Assembly (NCBI GenBank): GCA_947174835.1
Contig: CAMWKM010000015.1
Coordinates: 1 to 34,136 of the forward strand
DNA: 34,136 nucleotides
Direction of reading: 5' to 3'
Source: an uncultured Prevotella sp.
GTDB lineage: Bacteria > Bacteroidota > Bacteroidia > Bacteroidales > Bacteroidaceae
Part shown: positions 1 through 8,503 of the stretch, piece after piece
How positions within the stretch are numbered: position 1 is the first letter of the stretch
How the letters are laid out: every line of letters begins with the position of its first letter
Made by a program: the position numbers and the translations under genes
Notes under the pieces: generated by a model
The model's database searches: none
What the model was told of the DNA's origin: nothing
Seen by the model: the letters and a program-made list of their open reading frames with translations, nothing else

Positions 1-511
1 CAATAACCTCTGCCGGACAATAGGCATCGAAGGCATAGACCTCCATACCAAAGCCTTTAGCGATACGGGCCACATTGCGCCCAACATTTCCGAAAGCAAG
101 AATGCCCAGCTTCTTACCCATCAACTCGGTACCGGCCTTACCGTTATAGAACTGACGCACAGCGAAGACCAACAAGCCAAAGACCAATTCTGCCACGGCA
201 TTGGCATTCTGTCCCGGTGTATTCTCAGCCACCACATTGTGAGCAGTAGCAGCAGCCAAATCAATATTGTCATAACCAGCACCGGCACGAACGACAATTT
301 TCAACTGCTTGGCAGCATCAAGCACCTCAGCATCAACCTTGTCTGAACGGATGATCAGTGCATCAGCATCCTTCACAGCATCAAGCAGCTGTGCCTTCTC
401 TGTGTATTTCTCAAGCAGGGCCAACTCATGACCACCAGCCTCTACTTCAGCCTTGATGCCGGCAACGGCTTCGACAGCAAAAGGCTTTTCTGTAGCAACA
501 AGAACCTTCAT
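1..511 (-). CDS. serA: D-3-phosphoglycerate dehydrogenase, N-terminal part (runs off the left edge)
   Basis: The visible product starts MKVLVATEKPF and runs about 170 residues to the window edge. It carries the N-terminal substrate domain of the D-isomer 2-hydroxyacid dehydrogenase family (IIRSDKVDAEVL, then VVRAGAGYDNIDL) and the start of the NAD-binding Rossmann fold (LGILAFGNVGRNVARIAKGFGM). The family oxidises 3-phosphoglycerate to 3-phosphohydroxypyruvate, the first step of serine synthesis, in the cytoplasm. It lies 20 bp downstream of serC on the same strand, so the two steps are probably co-transcribed. The catalytic Arg/Glu/His residues lie outside the window, so other 2-hydroxyacid dehydrogenases cannot be fully excluded; the serC partner makes SerA the best call. 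Confidence 0.9.
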   Translation of the reverse strand, partial: MKVLVATEKPFAVEAVAGIKAEVEAGGHELALLEKYTEKAQLLDAVKDADALIIRSDKVDAEVLDAAKQLKIVVRAGAGYDNIDLAAATAHNVVAENTPGQNANAVAELVFGLLVFAVRQFYNGKAGTELMGKKLGILAFGNVGRNVARIAKGFGMEVYAFDAYCPAEVI

Positions 512-531
512 AACTTCAATTCCTCAATTTA

Positions 532-1599
532 TTAATGGTTTGCTTCGAACTCCTTCATGCAGGCAACGAGTGCATTGACGCCCTCAATGGTCTGTGCATT
601 GTAGCAACTGGCGCGGAAACCACCCACTGAACGGTGACCCTTTACGCCTACCATGCCCTTCGACACGGCAAAATCGAGGAAGTCTTTCTCCAATTCCTTA
701 TACTCGGGTGCCATCACGAAGCAGATGTTCATCAGCGAACGATCCTCTTCCTTGGCCGTACCAACGAAGCACTTATTGCGATCAATCTCGCCATAGACAA
801 TCTCGGCACGCTGTTTAGCCAGTTTGTCCATAGCCTCTACACCGCCCTGCTTCTTTATCCAACGCAGATTCTCCAAAGCACTGTAGATAGGTACTACTGG
901 AGGTGTATTGAACATCGAGCCCTTATCCACGTGAGTACGATAGTCGAGCATCGTAGGAATTTCGCGAGGAGCCTTGCCTAACGCATCGTCCTTCACGATG
1001 ACGATAGTCACACCAGCCATAGCCAAGTTCTTCTGAGCACCGGCATAGATAACGTCATACTTAGCCACGTCAACGGGACGGCTGAAGATATCAGAAGACA
1101 TATCGGCAATCAGACGCACGGGCACATCAAGATCCTTGCGGATTTCCGTACCATATATCGTATTATTAGAGGTGATATGCAGATAGTCAGCATCAGCAGG
1201 CACCGTCCAGTCCTTAGGGATAAAGGTATAGTTAGCATCGGCTGACGAAGCCACTTCAACAACTTCACCGAAAAGTTTGGCCTCTTTCATGGCCTTCTTG
1301 GCCCACACACCGGTATTCAGATAAGCAGCCTTTTTGATCAGGAAGTTGTAGGGAATCATGCAGAACTCAAGCGATGCACCACCTCCAAGGAATATAACAG
1401 AATAGCCCTCCGGGATGTTGAGCAACTCCTTGACCAGAGCCACAGCCTCGTCAACCACTGGCTGGAAGTCCTTTGCACGATGGCTGATCTCCATCAAGGA
1501 GAGACCGGAACCATTGAAGTCTAAACACTGTTTGGCAGTTGCCTCAATGACCTCGCGGGGCAACATGGAGGGACCTGCATTAAAGTTGTACTTCTTCAT
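532..1599 (-). CDS. serC: Phosphoserine aminotransferase
   Basis: A 355-residue protein of normal SerC length that begins [14 protein letters not shown], the usual SerC start. It is a class V (fold type I) PLP enzyme: GGGASLEF near residue 72 binds phosphate, and Lys190 in [11 protein letters not shown] is the expected Schiff-base lysine. The C-terminal [14 protein letters not shown] is the family signature. It converts 3-phosphohydroxypyruvate and glutamate to phosphoserine in serine synthesis, and can serve the analogous step of the pyridoxine route in some bacteria. A Bacteroidetes-type promoter lies 52-83 bp upstream, and serA follows 20 bp downstream. No damage is visible. Confidence 0.97.
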   Translation of the reverse strand: MKKYNFNAGPSMLPREVIEATAKQCLDFNGSGLSLMEISHRAKDFQPVVDEAVALVKELLNIPEGYSVIFLGGGASLEFCMIPYNFLIKKAAYLNTGVWAKKAMKEAKLFGEVVEVASSADANYTFIPKDWTVPADADYLHITSNNTIYGTEIRKDLDVPVRLIADMSSDIFSRPVDVAKYDVIYAGAQKNLAMAGVTIVIVKDDALGKAPREIPTMLDYRTHVDKGSMFNTPPVVPIYSALENLRWIKKQGGVEAMDKLAKQRAEIVYGEIDRNKCFVGTAKEEDRSLMNICFVMAPEYKELEKDFLDFAVSKGMVGVKGHRSVGGFRASCYNAQTIEGVNALVACMKEFEANH

Positions 1600-1650
1600 A
1601 AATCTTGAATGTTTATTGAATTATAAATTGTTTCTTTATTTTTGACGGTG

Positions 1651-1682
1651 CGAAATTACACTTTTTATTTGAATTGGGCAAA
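1651..1682 (-). promoter_or_regulatory. Promoter for serC-serA
   Basis: On the minus strand a -33 TTTG (1679-1682) is followed after exactly 20 bp by TAATTTCG (1651-1658), one mismatch from the Bacteroidetes -7 consensus TAnnTTTG. This predicts transcription starting near 1646, with a leader of about 45 nt before serC. Confidence 0.65.
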
Positions 1683-1724
1683 TATTTTGGCATAAAATAA
1701 CAGAAAACAGATAATTATACTATA

Positions 1725-3041
1725 CTATTTCTGCAAGTCCTCCAAACGAATATCACGCAGTTGACTTAGATAGGTTCCACGCACGGTAATGGCCTTGGCC
1801 CACTGAGCACTCATTAACCGACTCACGGGCAGATCTATCTGCCAACGTCCCTGCGCCTCCAGCCGGTCAATCATCACGCCTACGTTCAAGTTTTCCAGAC
1901 TCTCGGCAGGCACAAACGTCGACGAAGCGCCCTTCTCGTCGGTCGAAATCTCTATCAACAGACGGGCTTCAATGAGTCTATACAGCAGATCGTTGACTAT
2001 ACGGATAGGCACACCTGTCTCCTCGCGCAGTTCATCAGCCATAGGAGCCCGCCGTCCGTCGGCAAAACGCCGACAGATACGCGACATCAGCAGTGCTGAG
2101 AGCATCAACTGATAGCGATGACTGATATCGTCAGTATGCGCATCATAGTCATAATAGTCAAGGTTCTGTGAAGTGTAGGTCAGTTCTGCACCAAAGAGAC
2201 AGATAGTCCACGATATCTGCACCCATAGCATGAACAACGGCAAGGCGGCAAACGAGCCATAGATAGCATTATAGCCCGTCACCCACAACTGCGAATGTAT
2301 ATAGAAGAACTGCACCAACTGCATCGCGATACCCGCCAAGATACCCGGTACAATGGCGTTTTTTACCTTCACATGAGTATTAGGCATGAACACATAGAGG
2401 CTGACAAAAACGAGCGACATCAACAGATAGGGCGACACATCGATCAGCAATCTGACGGCCGTGCCCAGCAGCAAGAAGTCGGGCAACGAACTGGCCACAG
2501 TAGCCAGAAAAAGGCTGAGACCAGACGATACGACAATCAGAATGGGAAAGAGGAAAAACATAGCCAGATAGTCAGTGACGGTGCGGAAAATGCTACGTTT
2601 CTTTTTCACCTGCCATATCTCATTAAAAGTCTGCTCAATATTGCTCACCAGCATCATCACAGTGTAGAGCATAAAAATCAAGCCCACGCCCAAAAAGATG
2701 CCACTTCTCGTATGCACCAAATAGCTATTCACGAAACCGATGATCACCTCCGATACTTGCGGCTGCGATGAAAAGGCGTTGCGAAACCACACCTCAATAT
2801 ATTTATTGTAGCCAAAGCCACGGGCGATGGCAAACACCACAGCCAAGATAGGCACAATGGCCAGCAACGTTGAGTAGGTCAATGCCGAAGCCTGCGTCAT
2901 CACACGCTTTGCAGTGAAGAAGCGCACTGCCAGATAGGCAGTCTTAAAGATAGCAAATAGCACACGCTTCACTGGCGGCAACTTGTCGTCATCAATACGC
3001 CACATATCAACCTTCAGGAATTGTATCAGCCGCTTCATCAC
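1725..3041 (-). CDS. YihY/BrkB-family inner-membrane protein
   Basis: A 438-residue protein with the BrkB/YihY (once misnamed RNase BN) membrane domain. About six hydrophobic segments span residues 30-290, and the family signature around AKRVMTQASALTYSTLLAIVP is visible near residues 44-64. The region from about residue 310 is soluble and resembles a winged-helix module (ADELREETGVPIRIVNDLL), which longer Bacteroidetes members carry. The function of the family is unproven. The gene begins 25 bp beyond the RNase P RNA 3' end on the same strand. I see no separate promoter in that gap, so it probably depends on read-through from the rnpB promoter. Confidence 0.9.
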   Translation of the reverse strand: MMKRLIQFLKVDMWRIDDDKLPPVKRVLFAIFKTAYLAVRFFTAKRVMTQASALTYSTLLAIVPILAVVFAIARGFGYNKYIEVWFRNAFSSQPQVSEVIIGFVNSYLVHTRSGIFLGVGLIFMLYTVMMLVSNIEQTFNEIWQVKKKRSIFRTVTDYLAMFFLFPILIVVSSGLSLFLATVASSLPDFLLLGTAVRLLIDVSPYLLMSLVFVSLYVFMPNTHVKVKNAIVPGILAGIAMQLVQFFYIHSQLWVTGYNAIYGSFAALPLFMLWVQISWTICLFGAELTYTSQNLDYYDYDAHTDDISHRYQLMLSALLMSRICRRFADGRRAPMADELREETGVPIRIVNDLLYRLIEARLLIEISTDEKGASSTFVPAESLENLNVGVMIDRLEAQGRWQIDLPVSRLMSAQWAKAITVRGTYLSQLRDIRLEDLQK

Positions 3042-3066
3042 TCTACTTTTAGGAACAAGAAAGAAA

Positions 3067-3444
3067 GCACTGCCCCTATAAGCCGGGTTCTGTTCCGCCT
3101 GACGGCGGTGCCTGCCATTTATCTACTACACACCTCGCGATGTGTCTCAAGCGTTCTACCCTCCATCGCATCCCCAGAAAGAAACTCGGGCGGGCAACCC
3201 TAACATGACGATGGTATACATGAACTTGCAGCCTCCAGCGGGAACAGCCCGACGATCACCCGCCGGCTGGTGGTCTCTTACACCACCTTCTCACCCTTAC
3301 CCTTGCGGGCGGTTGTTTTCTTCTCCCCTGACCAGCCGTCACCGACTGCTTCTACTTTCAGAAGTGGAGTGCCCTTTGCTGCCCGGACTTTCCTCTCGCC
3401 TCTCCTTTCAGAAACGCCAGCGGCAGACCGGAACAGTGCTTTCA
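3067..3444 (-). ncRNA. rnpB: RNase P RNA, bacterial class A
   Basis: The catalytic RNA that matures tRNA 5' ends. On the minus strand the conserved region AGAGGAAAGTCCGGGC (about 3380-3396) lies near the 5' end, and ACAGAACCCGGCTTA lies near the 3' end (about 3080-3094); together they are the hallmark of RNase P RNA. The ends can pair: 3430-3439 with 3067-3076 gives a 10-bp P1 helix that includes two G-U pairs. The length of about 375 nt fits class A. The 5' end is inferred from the promoter, whose -7 box ends at 3450. A short U-rich stretch follows P1 and may be a weak terminator. Confidence 0.95.
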
Positions 3445-3449
3445 GGGTG

Positions 3450-3481
3450 CAAAGTTACGAATTAGTGAGAGAAAAACCAAA
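3450..3481 (-). promoter_or_regulatory. Promoter for rnpB
   Basis: Minus strand: TTTG at 3478-3481, a 20-bp spacer, then a perfect TAACTTTG at 3450-3457. It places the RNA start close to 3444, a few nt outside the P1 helix. Confidence 0.8.
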
Positions 3482-3584
3482 TAAATTTGAGTATTTCCGA
3501 ATGGCAAATCTATTTAGCGAAGTCATAGGATCATTATTTTCTTTTTGAACTACGCATTTTGCAAGTATGCCATTTACGCCTCGT

Positions 3585-3656
3585 AAACCATATACTTAGA
3601 CCTCGTTAATATGATACTTAGACAACGTAAACACCATAGTAACACATTTTAAGACT
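3585..3656 (+). repeat. 72-bp intergenic repeat, copy 1
   Basis: This 72-bp stretch matches the reverse complement of 30646-30717 at 65 of 72 positions without gaps. It is built on an internal 22-bp period: ATACTTAGAC starts at 3592 and again at 3614, and weaker versions of the unit start near 3570 and 3636. It lies between the divergent rnpB and degP promoters. Shorter similarity, including ATTTTGCAAG, continues to the left of the core in both copies. No function is known to me; candidates are a non-autonomous mobile element or a multi-site protein-binding region. Confidence 0.8.
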
Positions 3657-3823
3657 ATGCTTATGAAAACCACGACAAAAGAGAAAGGCTTCTTATCTTT
3701 TTATTTTCGCATCCGAAACCGAAGTAGAAATTTAATCATTAAACGAATGTGAATTTTGGCAGACCGGTCGCAAACGGACATTAAAGGGAAAGGCATAAAT
3801 GTTAAAATGCAACAAAAAGAACG

Positions 3824-3862
3824 GACAAATTGTCAGTTTACGACATTTTGACTATATATTTG
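3824..3862 (+). promoter_or_regulatory. degP promoter with a possible operator
   Basis: A perfect -7 box, TATATTTG, lies at 3855-3862 and predicts transcription from about 3866. No good TTTG -33 box sits at the usual distance. Instead the upstream DNA has GACAAATTGTC (3824-3834) followed by GACA (3842-3845), giving TGTC-N7-GACA half-sites in inverted order. A weak -33 plus inverted half-sites would suit a regulated promoter, but that is inference. The promoter position excludes the upstream ATG at 3799 as the start. Confidence 0.55.
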
Positions 3863-3906
3863 CACCGTTGTTTTCCGATAACAACAATATCATTAACAAA
3901 TTGATT

Positions 3907-5415
3907 ATGAATATGAAAAAGATTGCAATTTATCTGGTATCGGCACTCAGCCTGTCAGCCATTATCTTTTCGGTAGCAGCATTGAATAAGACCTATGCCG
4001 CTACAAGTGCAGCACCACAAGTGGCTACTGCCACAGAAATGACATCGACACCTGCCGCACAGCCCGTAGACCTGACCTATGCAGCCGAGAAGGCTCTGCC
4101 ATCGGTGGTATATATCAAGTCTGTCATCAACTCAAAAATTCAGACGGTAGAAATGCAGAGCGACCCCTTTGAGGATTTCTTCTCCGACCCCTTTGGCGGA
4201 TTCTTCGGGCGCGGACAACGCGGACAGGGCAACACTCGCAAACGCCAAGTGCAGACTCCGAAACAGGCAGCAGCAGGCTCAGGGGTAATCATCTCGACCG
4301 ATGGCTACATTGTAACCAACAACCACGTGGTGGATGGGGCTGACGAACTGACAGTAAGCCTCTATGACAACAAAGAATATTCGGCCCGTGTGATCGGCAC
4401 TGACAAGACTACCGACCTGGCACTCATCAAGATCGACGGCAAAGGTCTGCCAGCCATCCGTATTGCAAACAGTGACAACGTAAAGGTAGGCGAATGGGTG
4501 CTGGCCATCGGCAACCCACTGGGACTGAACAACACGGTGACCGCAGGCATCATTTCTGCCAAAGCCCGCACGCTGGGAGCCAATGGCGTGGAGAGTTTCA
4601 TACAGACCGACGCAGCCATCAACCAAGGTAACTCGGGTGGCGCACTGGTAAACACAAGCGGAGAACTCATCGGCATCAACGCCATGCTATACTCGCAGAC
4701 AGGCTCGAACATCGGCTATGGCTTTGCCATCCCTACCACAATGATGAACAAAGTGGTGGAAGACCTGAAGCAATATGGTACCGTGCAACGCGCCATGATC
4801 GGCATCAGCGGCCGCGATGTGAAAACACAAGTGGACATGGAGAAGGAAGAAGGCAAGGATGCTGACTATGGCACGATGGAGGGTATCTACGTAGCAGAGG
4901 TCGTTGAAAGTAGTGCAGCCGCTGAGGCCGGCATTGAAAAGGGCGACGTAATCATTGAAGTAGACGGCCAGAAAGTGACTAAGTTTGGCGATCTGAGCGG
5001 TATTATAGCCCAGAAACGTCCGGGCGACAAGGTTTCCATCACCTATCTGCACGACAAGAAGAGACAGACAAAGCAAGTGACGCTACGTAACGAGCAGGGC
5101 AACACGAAGGTTGTGAAGAACGCAGATCTGGATGTGCTGGGCGCAGACTTCCGCGAGGTGACACAGCAACAGAAGCAACAATTGGAAATCCAGTATGGAC
5201 TGGAGGTCATCAAGGTGAACGGTGGCAAGATGAAAGAAGCCGGTATAGCCAAAGGATTTATTATTCAGCGCGTGAACGACGAACCGATAAAAAGCGTTGA
5301 AGACCTGCAGAATGTCGTAAAGGAAGCATCAACTTCGAAAGAGCCAGTACTGATCATCAAGGGCATGTTCCCCACCGGCAAGCGTGGTTATTACGTAGTG
5401 CAGTTGAGCGAATAG
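3907..5415 (+). CDS. degP: DegP/HtrA-family periplasmic serine protease
   Basis: A 502-residue envelope quality-control protease. An N-terminal signal or anchor (MNMKKIAIYLVSALSLSAII) is followed by a trypsin-like domain and two PDZ domains (about 270-370 and 400-500). The triad is intact: His140 in TNNHVVDG, Asp170 in TTDLALIKI and Ser243 in NQGNSGGAL. The phenylalanine- and glycine-rich loop near residues 85-105 (DPFEDFFSDPFGGFFG) corresponds to the HtrA LA loop. Start choice: the frame is open from an ATG at 3799, but the -7 box at 3855-3862 lies inside that extension and the signal peptide begins only at 3907 (3913 is also possible). A 14-bp hairpin terminator follows. DegP and DegQ cannot be told apart here. 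Confidence 0.93.
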   Translation: MNMKKIAIYLVSALSLSAIIFSVAALNKTYAATSAAPQVATATEMTSTPAAQPVDLTYAAEKALPSVVYIKSVINSKIQTVEMQSDPFEDFFSDPFGGFFGRGQRGQGNTRKRQVQTPKQAAAGSGVIISTDGYIVTNNHVVDGADELTVSLYDNKEYSARVIGTDKTTDLALIKIDGKGLPAIRIANSDNVKVGEWVLAIGNPLGLNNTVTAGIISAKARTLGANGVESFIQTDAAINQGNSGGALVNTSGELIGINAMLYSQTGSNIGYGFAIPTTMMNKVVEDLKQYGTVQRAMIGISGRDVKTQVDMEKEEGKDADYGTMEGIYVAEVVESSAAAEAGIEKGDVIIEVDGQKVTKFGDLSGIIAQKRPGDKVSITYLHDKKRQTKQVTLRNEQGNTKVVKNADLDVLGADFREVTQQQKQQLEIQYGLEVIKVNGGKMKEAGIAKGFIIQRVNDEPIKSVEDLQNVVKEASTSKEPVLIIKGMFPTGKRGYYVVQLSE

Positions 5416-5444
5416 CAGACTGCGAAGTGTAAACAGTAAACAAC

Positions 5445-5487
5445 AAACAGTGAATAGTAAACAGATTTTGTAAACTATTCACTGTTT
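5445..5487 (+). terminator. Terminator after degP
   Basis: A perfect 14-bp inverted repeat (5445-5458 with 5474-5487) with a 15-nt loop; its right arm ends in a short T-run (TTTTATTT). The T-run overlaps the -33 box of the next promoter, so the end of one unit and the start of the next are fused. Confidence 0.7.
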
Positions 5488-5489
5488 TA

Positions 5490-5521
5490 TTTGGCTGTTT
5501 CATTTTTTCTCATTACCTTTG
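5490..5521 (+). promoter_or_regulatory. Promoter for the 5558-7641 gene group
   Basis: TTTG at 5490-5493, a 20-bp spacer, then TACCTTTG at 5514-5521, a full match to the Bacteroidetes consensus. The predicted start is near 5525, with a leader of about 33 nt. Confidence 0.8.
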
Positions 5522-5557
5522 TCGCCAATTAGGCTTTTAACCTGATGCCAAATAAGA

Positions 5558-6028
5558 ATGAAGCGAATAGTATTTATACTGACAATGATAGCCCTGTTTG
5601 GGGTGAACATGACCACCGAAGCCAAGAAAACAATGGTGCCAAAGATGTATATGTTTGGCATCGCAGCGTCTTTCAACGACTCAATTGTCTATTTCACAAA
5701 TATACAGGAGGTGGACAATGTCTGGAAAGAATCGAAGAACAACTTTCTGCTTGACCGCCACGTCTACTCCAGCCAACTGCGCGAATATATGGCTACAAAG
5801 TTGCAGATGCCCTATCGCACCTGTGTTGTCTACTACAACGCCAACCGCACAAAACTGGAGAAAAAGTTCATCAAAATACGCCAACTCTACACACAGCCCA
5901 AAAAGAAACAGACCAATCATTTCGAGATAAGATATGTAGACAGCGGAGACTTCATGTTCAAGGCTCTTGATGCCAGCTTCTACATTGATGAGGCTGCAGA
6001 CACGGAGGAGAAGACGAGTGGAGAATAA
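5558..6028 (+). CDS. Small secreted protein of unknown function
   Basis: A 156-residue protein with a signal peptide (MKRIVFILTMIALFGVNMTTEA). I do not recognise a named domain. The mature part (MYMFGIAASFNDSIVYFTNIQ) looks like a conserved Bacteroidales family with alternating beta strands and a basic, Lys-rich stretch (KKFIKIRQLYTQPKKK). The tail is acidic. It has its own strong promoter and overlaps the HprK-like gene by about 11 bp if that gene starts at the GTG at 6018, so it is the first member of a four-gene unit. Whether it is a substrate, a partner or an unrelated neighbour of the next three genes cannot be told. Confidence 0.8.
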   Translation: MKRIVFILTMIALFGVNMTTEAKKTMVPKMYMFGIAASFNDSIVYFTNIQEVDNVWKESKNNFLLDRHVYSSQLREYMATKLQMPYRTCVVYYNANRTKLEKKFIKIRQLYTQPKKKQTNHFEIRYVDSGDFMFKALDASFYIDEAADTEEKTSGE

Positions 6029-6920
6029 CTGCTACTTCAGCATTGCCAACCACAACGTCTGTCTGAGTTTTCAAGACACTGACCAACACAATACGATGAG
6101 GCTGTTGCCTTCCTTTACTCCCTTTAGGGTCAAGGACGCAACGGCTCCATTGCTTTTCAAGATAACCATTGATGACACATTACGGCCAGCCAAAGGAAAC
6201 ACATTGATAAGGAAATTTGACACAGGAAACGGTGACACCGTAGTCTATCGGTTATCAGATGGTGGCTACCAGTTTATCATACGCGATATCCATAACCGCG
6301 ACTGTTGTCTACTGATATGCAACCACAACTTCAGCAACTGTAGGTGTAGGCTGTATGGTAATTGGACAATGCGGTCATTCGGCCTCAACGATGCACTGAT
6401 GCTGGTTTATGCTTTTGCCGGCTCGTTCCATCAAACATTACTCATCCATGCCTCGTGCATCCTCTGTAACGGCTATGGCTATCCTTTCATTGCCAAGAGC
6501 GGCACGGGCAAGAGCACCCACTCCAGCCTGTGGATGAAGTACATCGAGAATGCCCAACTATTGAATGACGACAACCCCATCGTGCGTATCATCAATGGCC
6601 AAGCACGCATCTACGGCTCGCCGTGGAGCGGTAAGACACCCTGTTACAGAAATATTGACGTACCACTGGGAGCCATTACCCGAATAGAACGCGCCACACA
6701 CAATAGCATCAAGCGGCAAGCACCGGTTCAAGCATTTGCCTCGCTACTGCCTGCCTGTTCAAGCATGATGTGGGACAACACCATCTACGACAACCTCTGC
6801 AACATTGTTTCGACTATCGTCGAGACTACACCCATATTCACCCTCCATTGCTTGCCCGATGAAAAAGCTGCACGAATATGTCATCAAACAATAATCCACA
6901 AATCGCAATACGCCAACTAA
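6018..6920 (+). CDS. HPr-kinase-like P-loop protein
   Basis: About 300 residues from the proposed GTG start. A beta-rich N-terminal half is followed by a HprK-like P-loop kinase domain: the Walker A AKSGTGKST (about residues 159-167), then LLNDDNP (Asp184-Asp185) and YGSPWSGK (about 199-206), the arrangement seen in HprK-related proteins of peptide-tailoring and polysaccharide loci. It lacks the N-terminal half of true HPr kinase, so it is probably not the carbon-catabolite enzyme. Start: the open frame begins at 5967, deep inside the previous gene. A GTG at 6018 overlaps that gene's stop and directly precedes the conserved-looking NNCYFSIANHNVCLSF. It overlaps the next gene by 43 bp. The substrate is unknown. 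Confidence 0.75.
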   Translation: MENNCYFSIANHNVCLSFQDTDQHNTMRLLPSFTPFRVKDATAPLLFKITIDDTLRPAKGNTLIRKFDTGNGDTVVYRLSDGGYQFIIRDIHNRDCCLLICNHNFSNCRCRLYGNWTMRSFGLNDALMLVYAFAGSFHQTLLIHASCILCNGYGYPFIAKSGTGKSTHSSLWMKYIENAQLLNDDNPIVRIINGQARIYGSPWSGKTPCYRNIDVPLGAITRIERATHNSIKRQAPVQAFASLLPACSSMMWDNTIYDNLCNIVSTIVETTPIFTLHCLPDEKAARICHQTIIHKSQYAN

Positions 6921-7375
6921 GCAACAGCGAATTTCTACCTTTCGTTGTAGAACGGCTGAAAGAGAGACACACCGCAACACTGCCGCTCCGAGGCCAGAGT
7001 ATGCGTCCCTTTATTGAGGACAGGCGCGACAAGGCATTATTGCAAATAGTTGACCAAGTGCAAACAGGTGATGTCGTGCTGGCAGAAATCAGCAAAGGCC
7101 ATTTTGTGCTGCATCGCATTATCAAGATCAAAGGTGAACAGGTGACACTACGCGGTGACGGCAATTTGGGCAACGAGCATTGTACACTGAACAATATCCA
7201 CGCCAAGGCTATCGGTTTCTACCGTAAAGGCCGCCAAATACTCGACAGCACCGACGGTTTCAAATGGCGTATCTACTCCTGGTGGTGGCTCCGTCTCTAT
7301 CCTATCCGCCGTTACTTGTTATTCATACTATACCCGCATATACCACAACGATTCAAATATAAACAAAGAATATGA
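6878..7375 (+). CDS. S24/S26-family peptidase, Ser-His signal-peptidase type
   Basis: A 165-residue protein with signal-peptidase-like boxes: LRGQSMRPFI (Ser41 as nucleophile), GDVVLAEI (64-71), FVLHRIIKI (His79) and LRGDGN. The position that holds the general-base lysine in bacterial LepB and LexA is a histidine here, as in the archaeal/eukaryotic Sec11 (SipW-like) branch of S26. No N-terminal membrane anchor is seen; the C-terminus has a Trp-rich hydrophobic stretch (IYSWWWLRLYPI) that may touch the membrane. It overlaps the HprK-like gene upstream and shares ATGA with the PqqD-like gene downstream, so the three are translated as a block. It may cleave a leader peptide, but no precursor gene is evident. 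Confidence 0.8.
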   Translation: MSSNNNPQIAIRQLSNSEFLPFVVERLKERHTATLPLRGQSMRPFIEDRRDKALLQIVDQVQTGDVVLAEISKGHFVLHRIIKIKGEQVTLRGDGNLGNEHCTLNNIHAKAIGFYRKGRQILDSTDGFKWRIYSWWWLRLYPIRRYLLFILYPHIPQRFKYKQRI

Positions 7376-7641
7376 AGATAAAGAAAGGATTTCGTCTACG
7401 CACAGTCTGTGGCGAAAATATCATCGTGGCCGAAGGAATTGAGAACATCGACTTCAGTCATATCATCAGTATGAACGAATCGTCAGCCTTCCTCTGGCAA
7501 AAGATTCAGGATACCAATTTCGATGCAAATACTCTGACCCAGTTACTCCTCGAAGAATACGAGGTTGATGAGGCCACTGCCCACAAAGACGCAGAGGCTC
7601 TTATCGCCAAGTGGCAGAAAATCGGGATTATCGAAAATTGA
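7372..7641 (+). CDS. PqqD-like peptide-recognition protein
   Basis: An 89-residue PqqD-family protein, the fold used as the RiPP recognition element that binds leader peptides. The N-terminal strands (FRLRTVCGENIIVAEG), the ISMNESSAFLWQKI helix and the LLLEEYEVDEATAHKDAEAL helix follow the family pattern. It starts on an ATGA overlap with the S26-type peptidase. No radical-SAM or other modification enzyme lies beside it; its nearest partners are a HprK-like kinase and a peptidase, as in lasso-peptide-like sets. It converges on ispE with only 10 bp between the stop codons. Confidence 0.85.
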   Translation: MKIKKGFRLRTVCGENIIVAEGIENIDFSHIISMNESSAFLWQKIQDTNFDANTLTQLLLEEYEVDEATAHKDAEALIAKWQKIGIIEN

Positions 7642-7651
7642 ATTGCTTAAC

Positions 7652-8482
7652 CTACAAAGCAAGCACCTGTTTGTATATACCACTGAACGCACCTGACAAA
7701 TCGGGCTGATTGCGGAATATACCAAACAATGCGCTACCGCTGCCACTCATAGCAGCATAAACAGCTCCTATACGATAAAGCCACTCTTTCACCTCCTTTA
7801 ATTCAGGATGTAGAGCAAAAACACTCTGCTCGAAGTCATTAAACAGTTCGTCACGCCAAGTTTCAATAGGCTGACTAACGATCGTACGGCAATTTTTCAA
7901 AGGTTTCTGAGGCTTGATGAGCGAAAATGCCTCCTTCGTAGGCACAGGGATGTCGGGACGTACCACTGCCAGATAGTACCCCGAAAGGTTGACCTCTATC
8001 GGCTGCAACCGCTCACCGATACCCTCAGCATAGGCTGGATGATTAAGAATAAAAATGGGACAATCAGCGCCCAGACGAGCCGCATAATCGATGAGTTGTT
8101 GCTGGTTCAGTCGCAATTGGAACATTCTATTCAGCAGAAGCAGCATAGCAGCACAATCGCTGGAACCACCACCCATACCGGCCTGTGTAGGAATTGCTTT
8201 ATATAGATGAGCATGAACACGCGGTATCTGTGGAAAGTCTTGCTTCAGCAGATGATAAGCACGCACGACCAAATTGCGCTGCTCGTCACCCTCAATAGTG
8301 ATGTTTGTCACCTTCAAGTCACAATCAACAGACGATGGAAACAACTCATCCATCGGTTGAATCTCCAGTGCGTCCTTCAGTTGCACAGGATAAAAAACAG
8401 TCTCCAAATTGTGATATCCATCAGGGCGTTTTTCCACTACGTTCAGCCCCAAATTGATTTTTGCTATCGGAAAAGTAATCAT
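7652..8482 (-). CDS. ispE: 4-diphosphocytidyl-2-C-methyl-D-erythritol kinase
   Basis: A 276-residue GHMP-family kinase of the MEP isoprenoid pathway; it phosphorylates CDP-methylerythritol at the 2-hydroxyl. The N-terminus FPIAKINLGLNVVEKRPDGYH is the IspE signature. The ATP-binding glycine motif is PTQAGMGGGSSDCAAML, and the catalytic aspartate lies in ARLGADCPIF. The C-terminal MSGSGSALFG matches GHMP motif 3. It is complete, lies 21 bp downstream of nth on the same strand, and is probably co-transcribed with it. Confidence 0.96.
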   Translation of the reverse strand: MITFPIAKINLGLNVVEKRPDGYHNLETVFYPVQLKDALEIQPMDELFPSSVDCDLKVTNITIEGDEQRNLVVRAYHLLKQDFPQIPRVHAHLYKAIPTQAGMGGGSSDCAAMLLLLNRMFQLRLNQQQLIDYAARLGADCPIFILNHPAYAEGIGERLQPIEVNLSGYYLAVVRPDIPVPTKEAFSLIKPQKPLKNCRTIVSQPIETWRDELFNDFEQSVFALHPELKEVKEWLYRIGAVYAAMSGSGSALFGIFRNQPDLSGAFSGIYKQVLAL

Positions 8483-8503
8483 TCCTTTTTGAATAATGAG
8501 TGG

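Noticed and set aside
3021..3548. Open frames on the plus strand across the RNase P RNA gene
   Set aside because: They lie over the conserved rnpB sequence on the opposite strand and have no family resemblance or start signals.
3799..3906. N-terminal extension of DegP from the first ATG
   Set aside because: The -7 promoter box lies inside it and the signal peptide begins at 3907.
6018..6920. True HPr kinase/phosphorylase (hprK)
   Set aside because: The N-terminal HprK domain is missing and the gene sits with a PqqD-like protein and peptidase, not with PTS genes.
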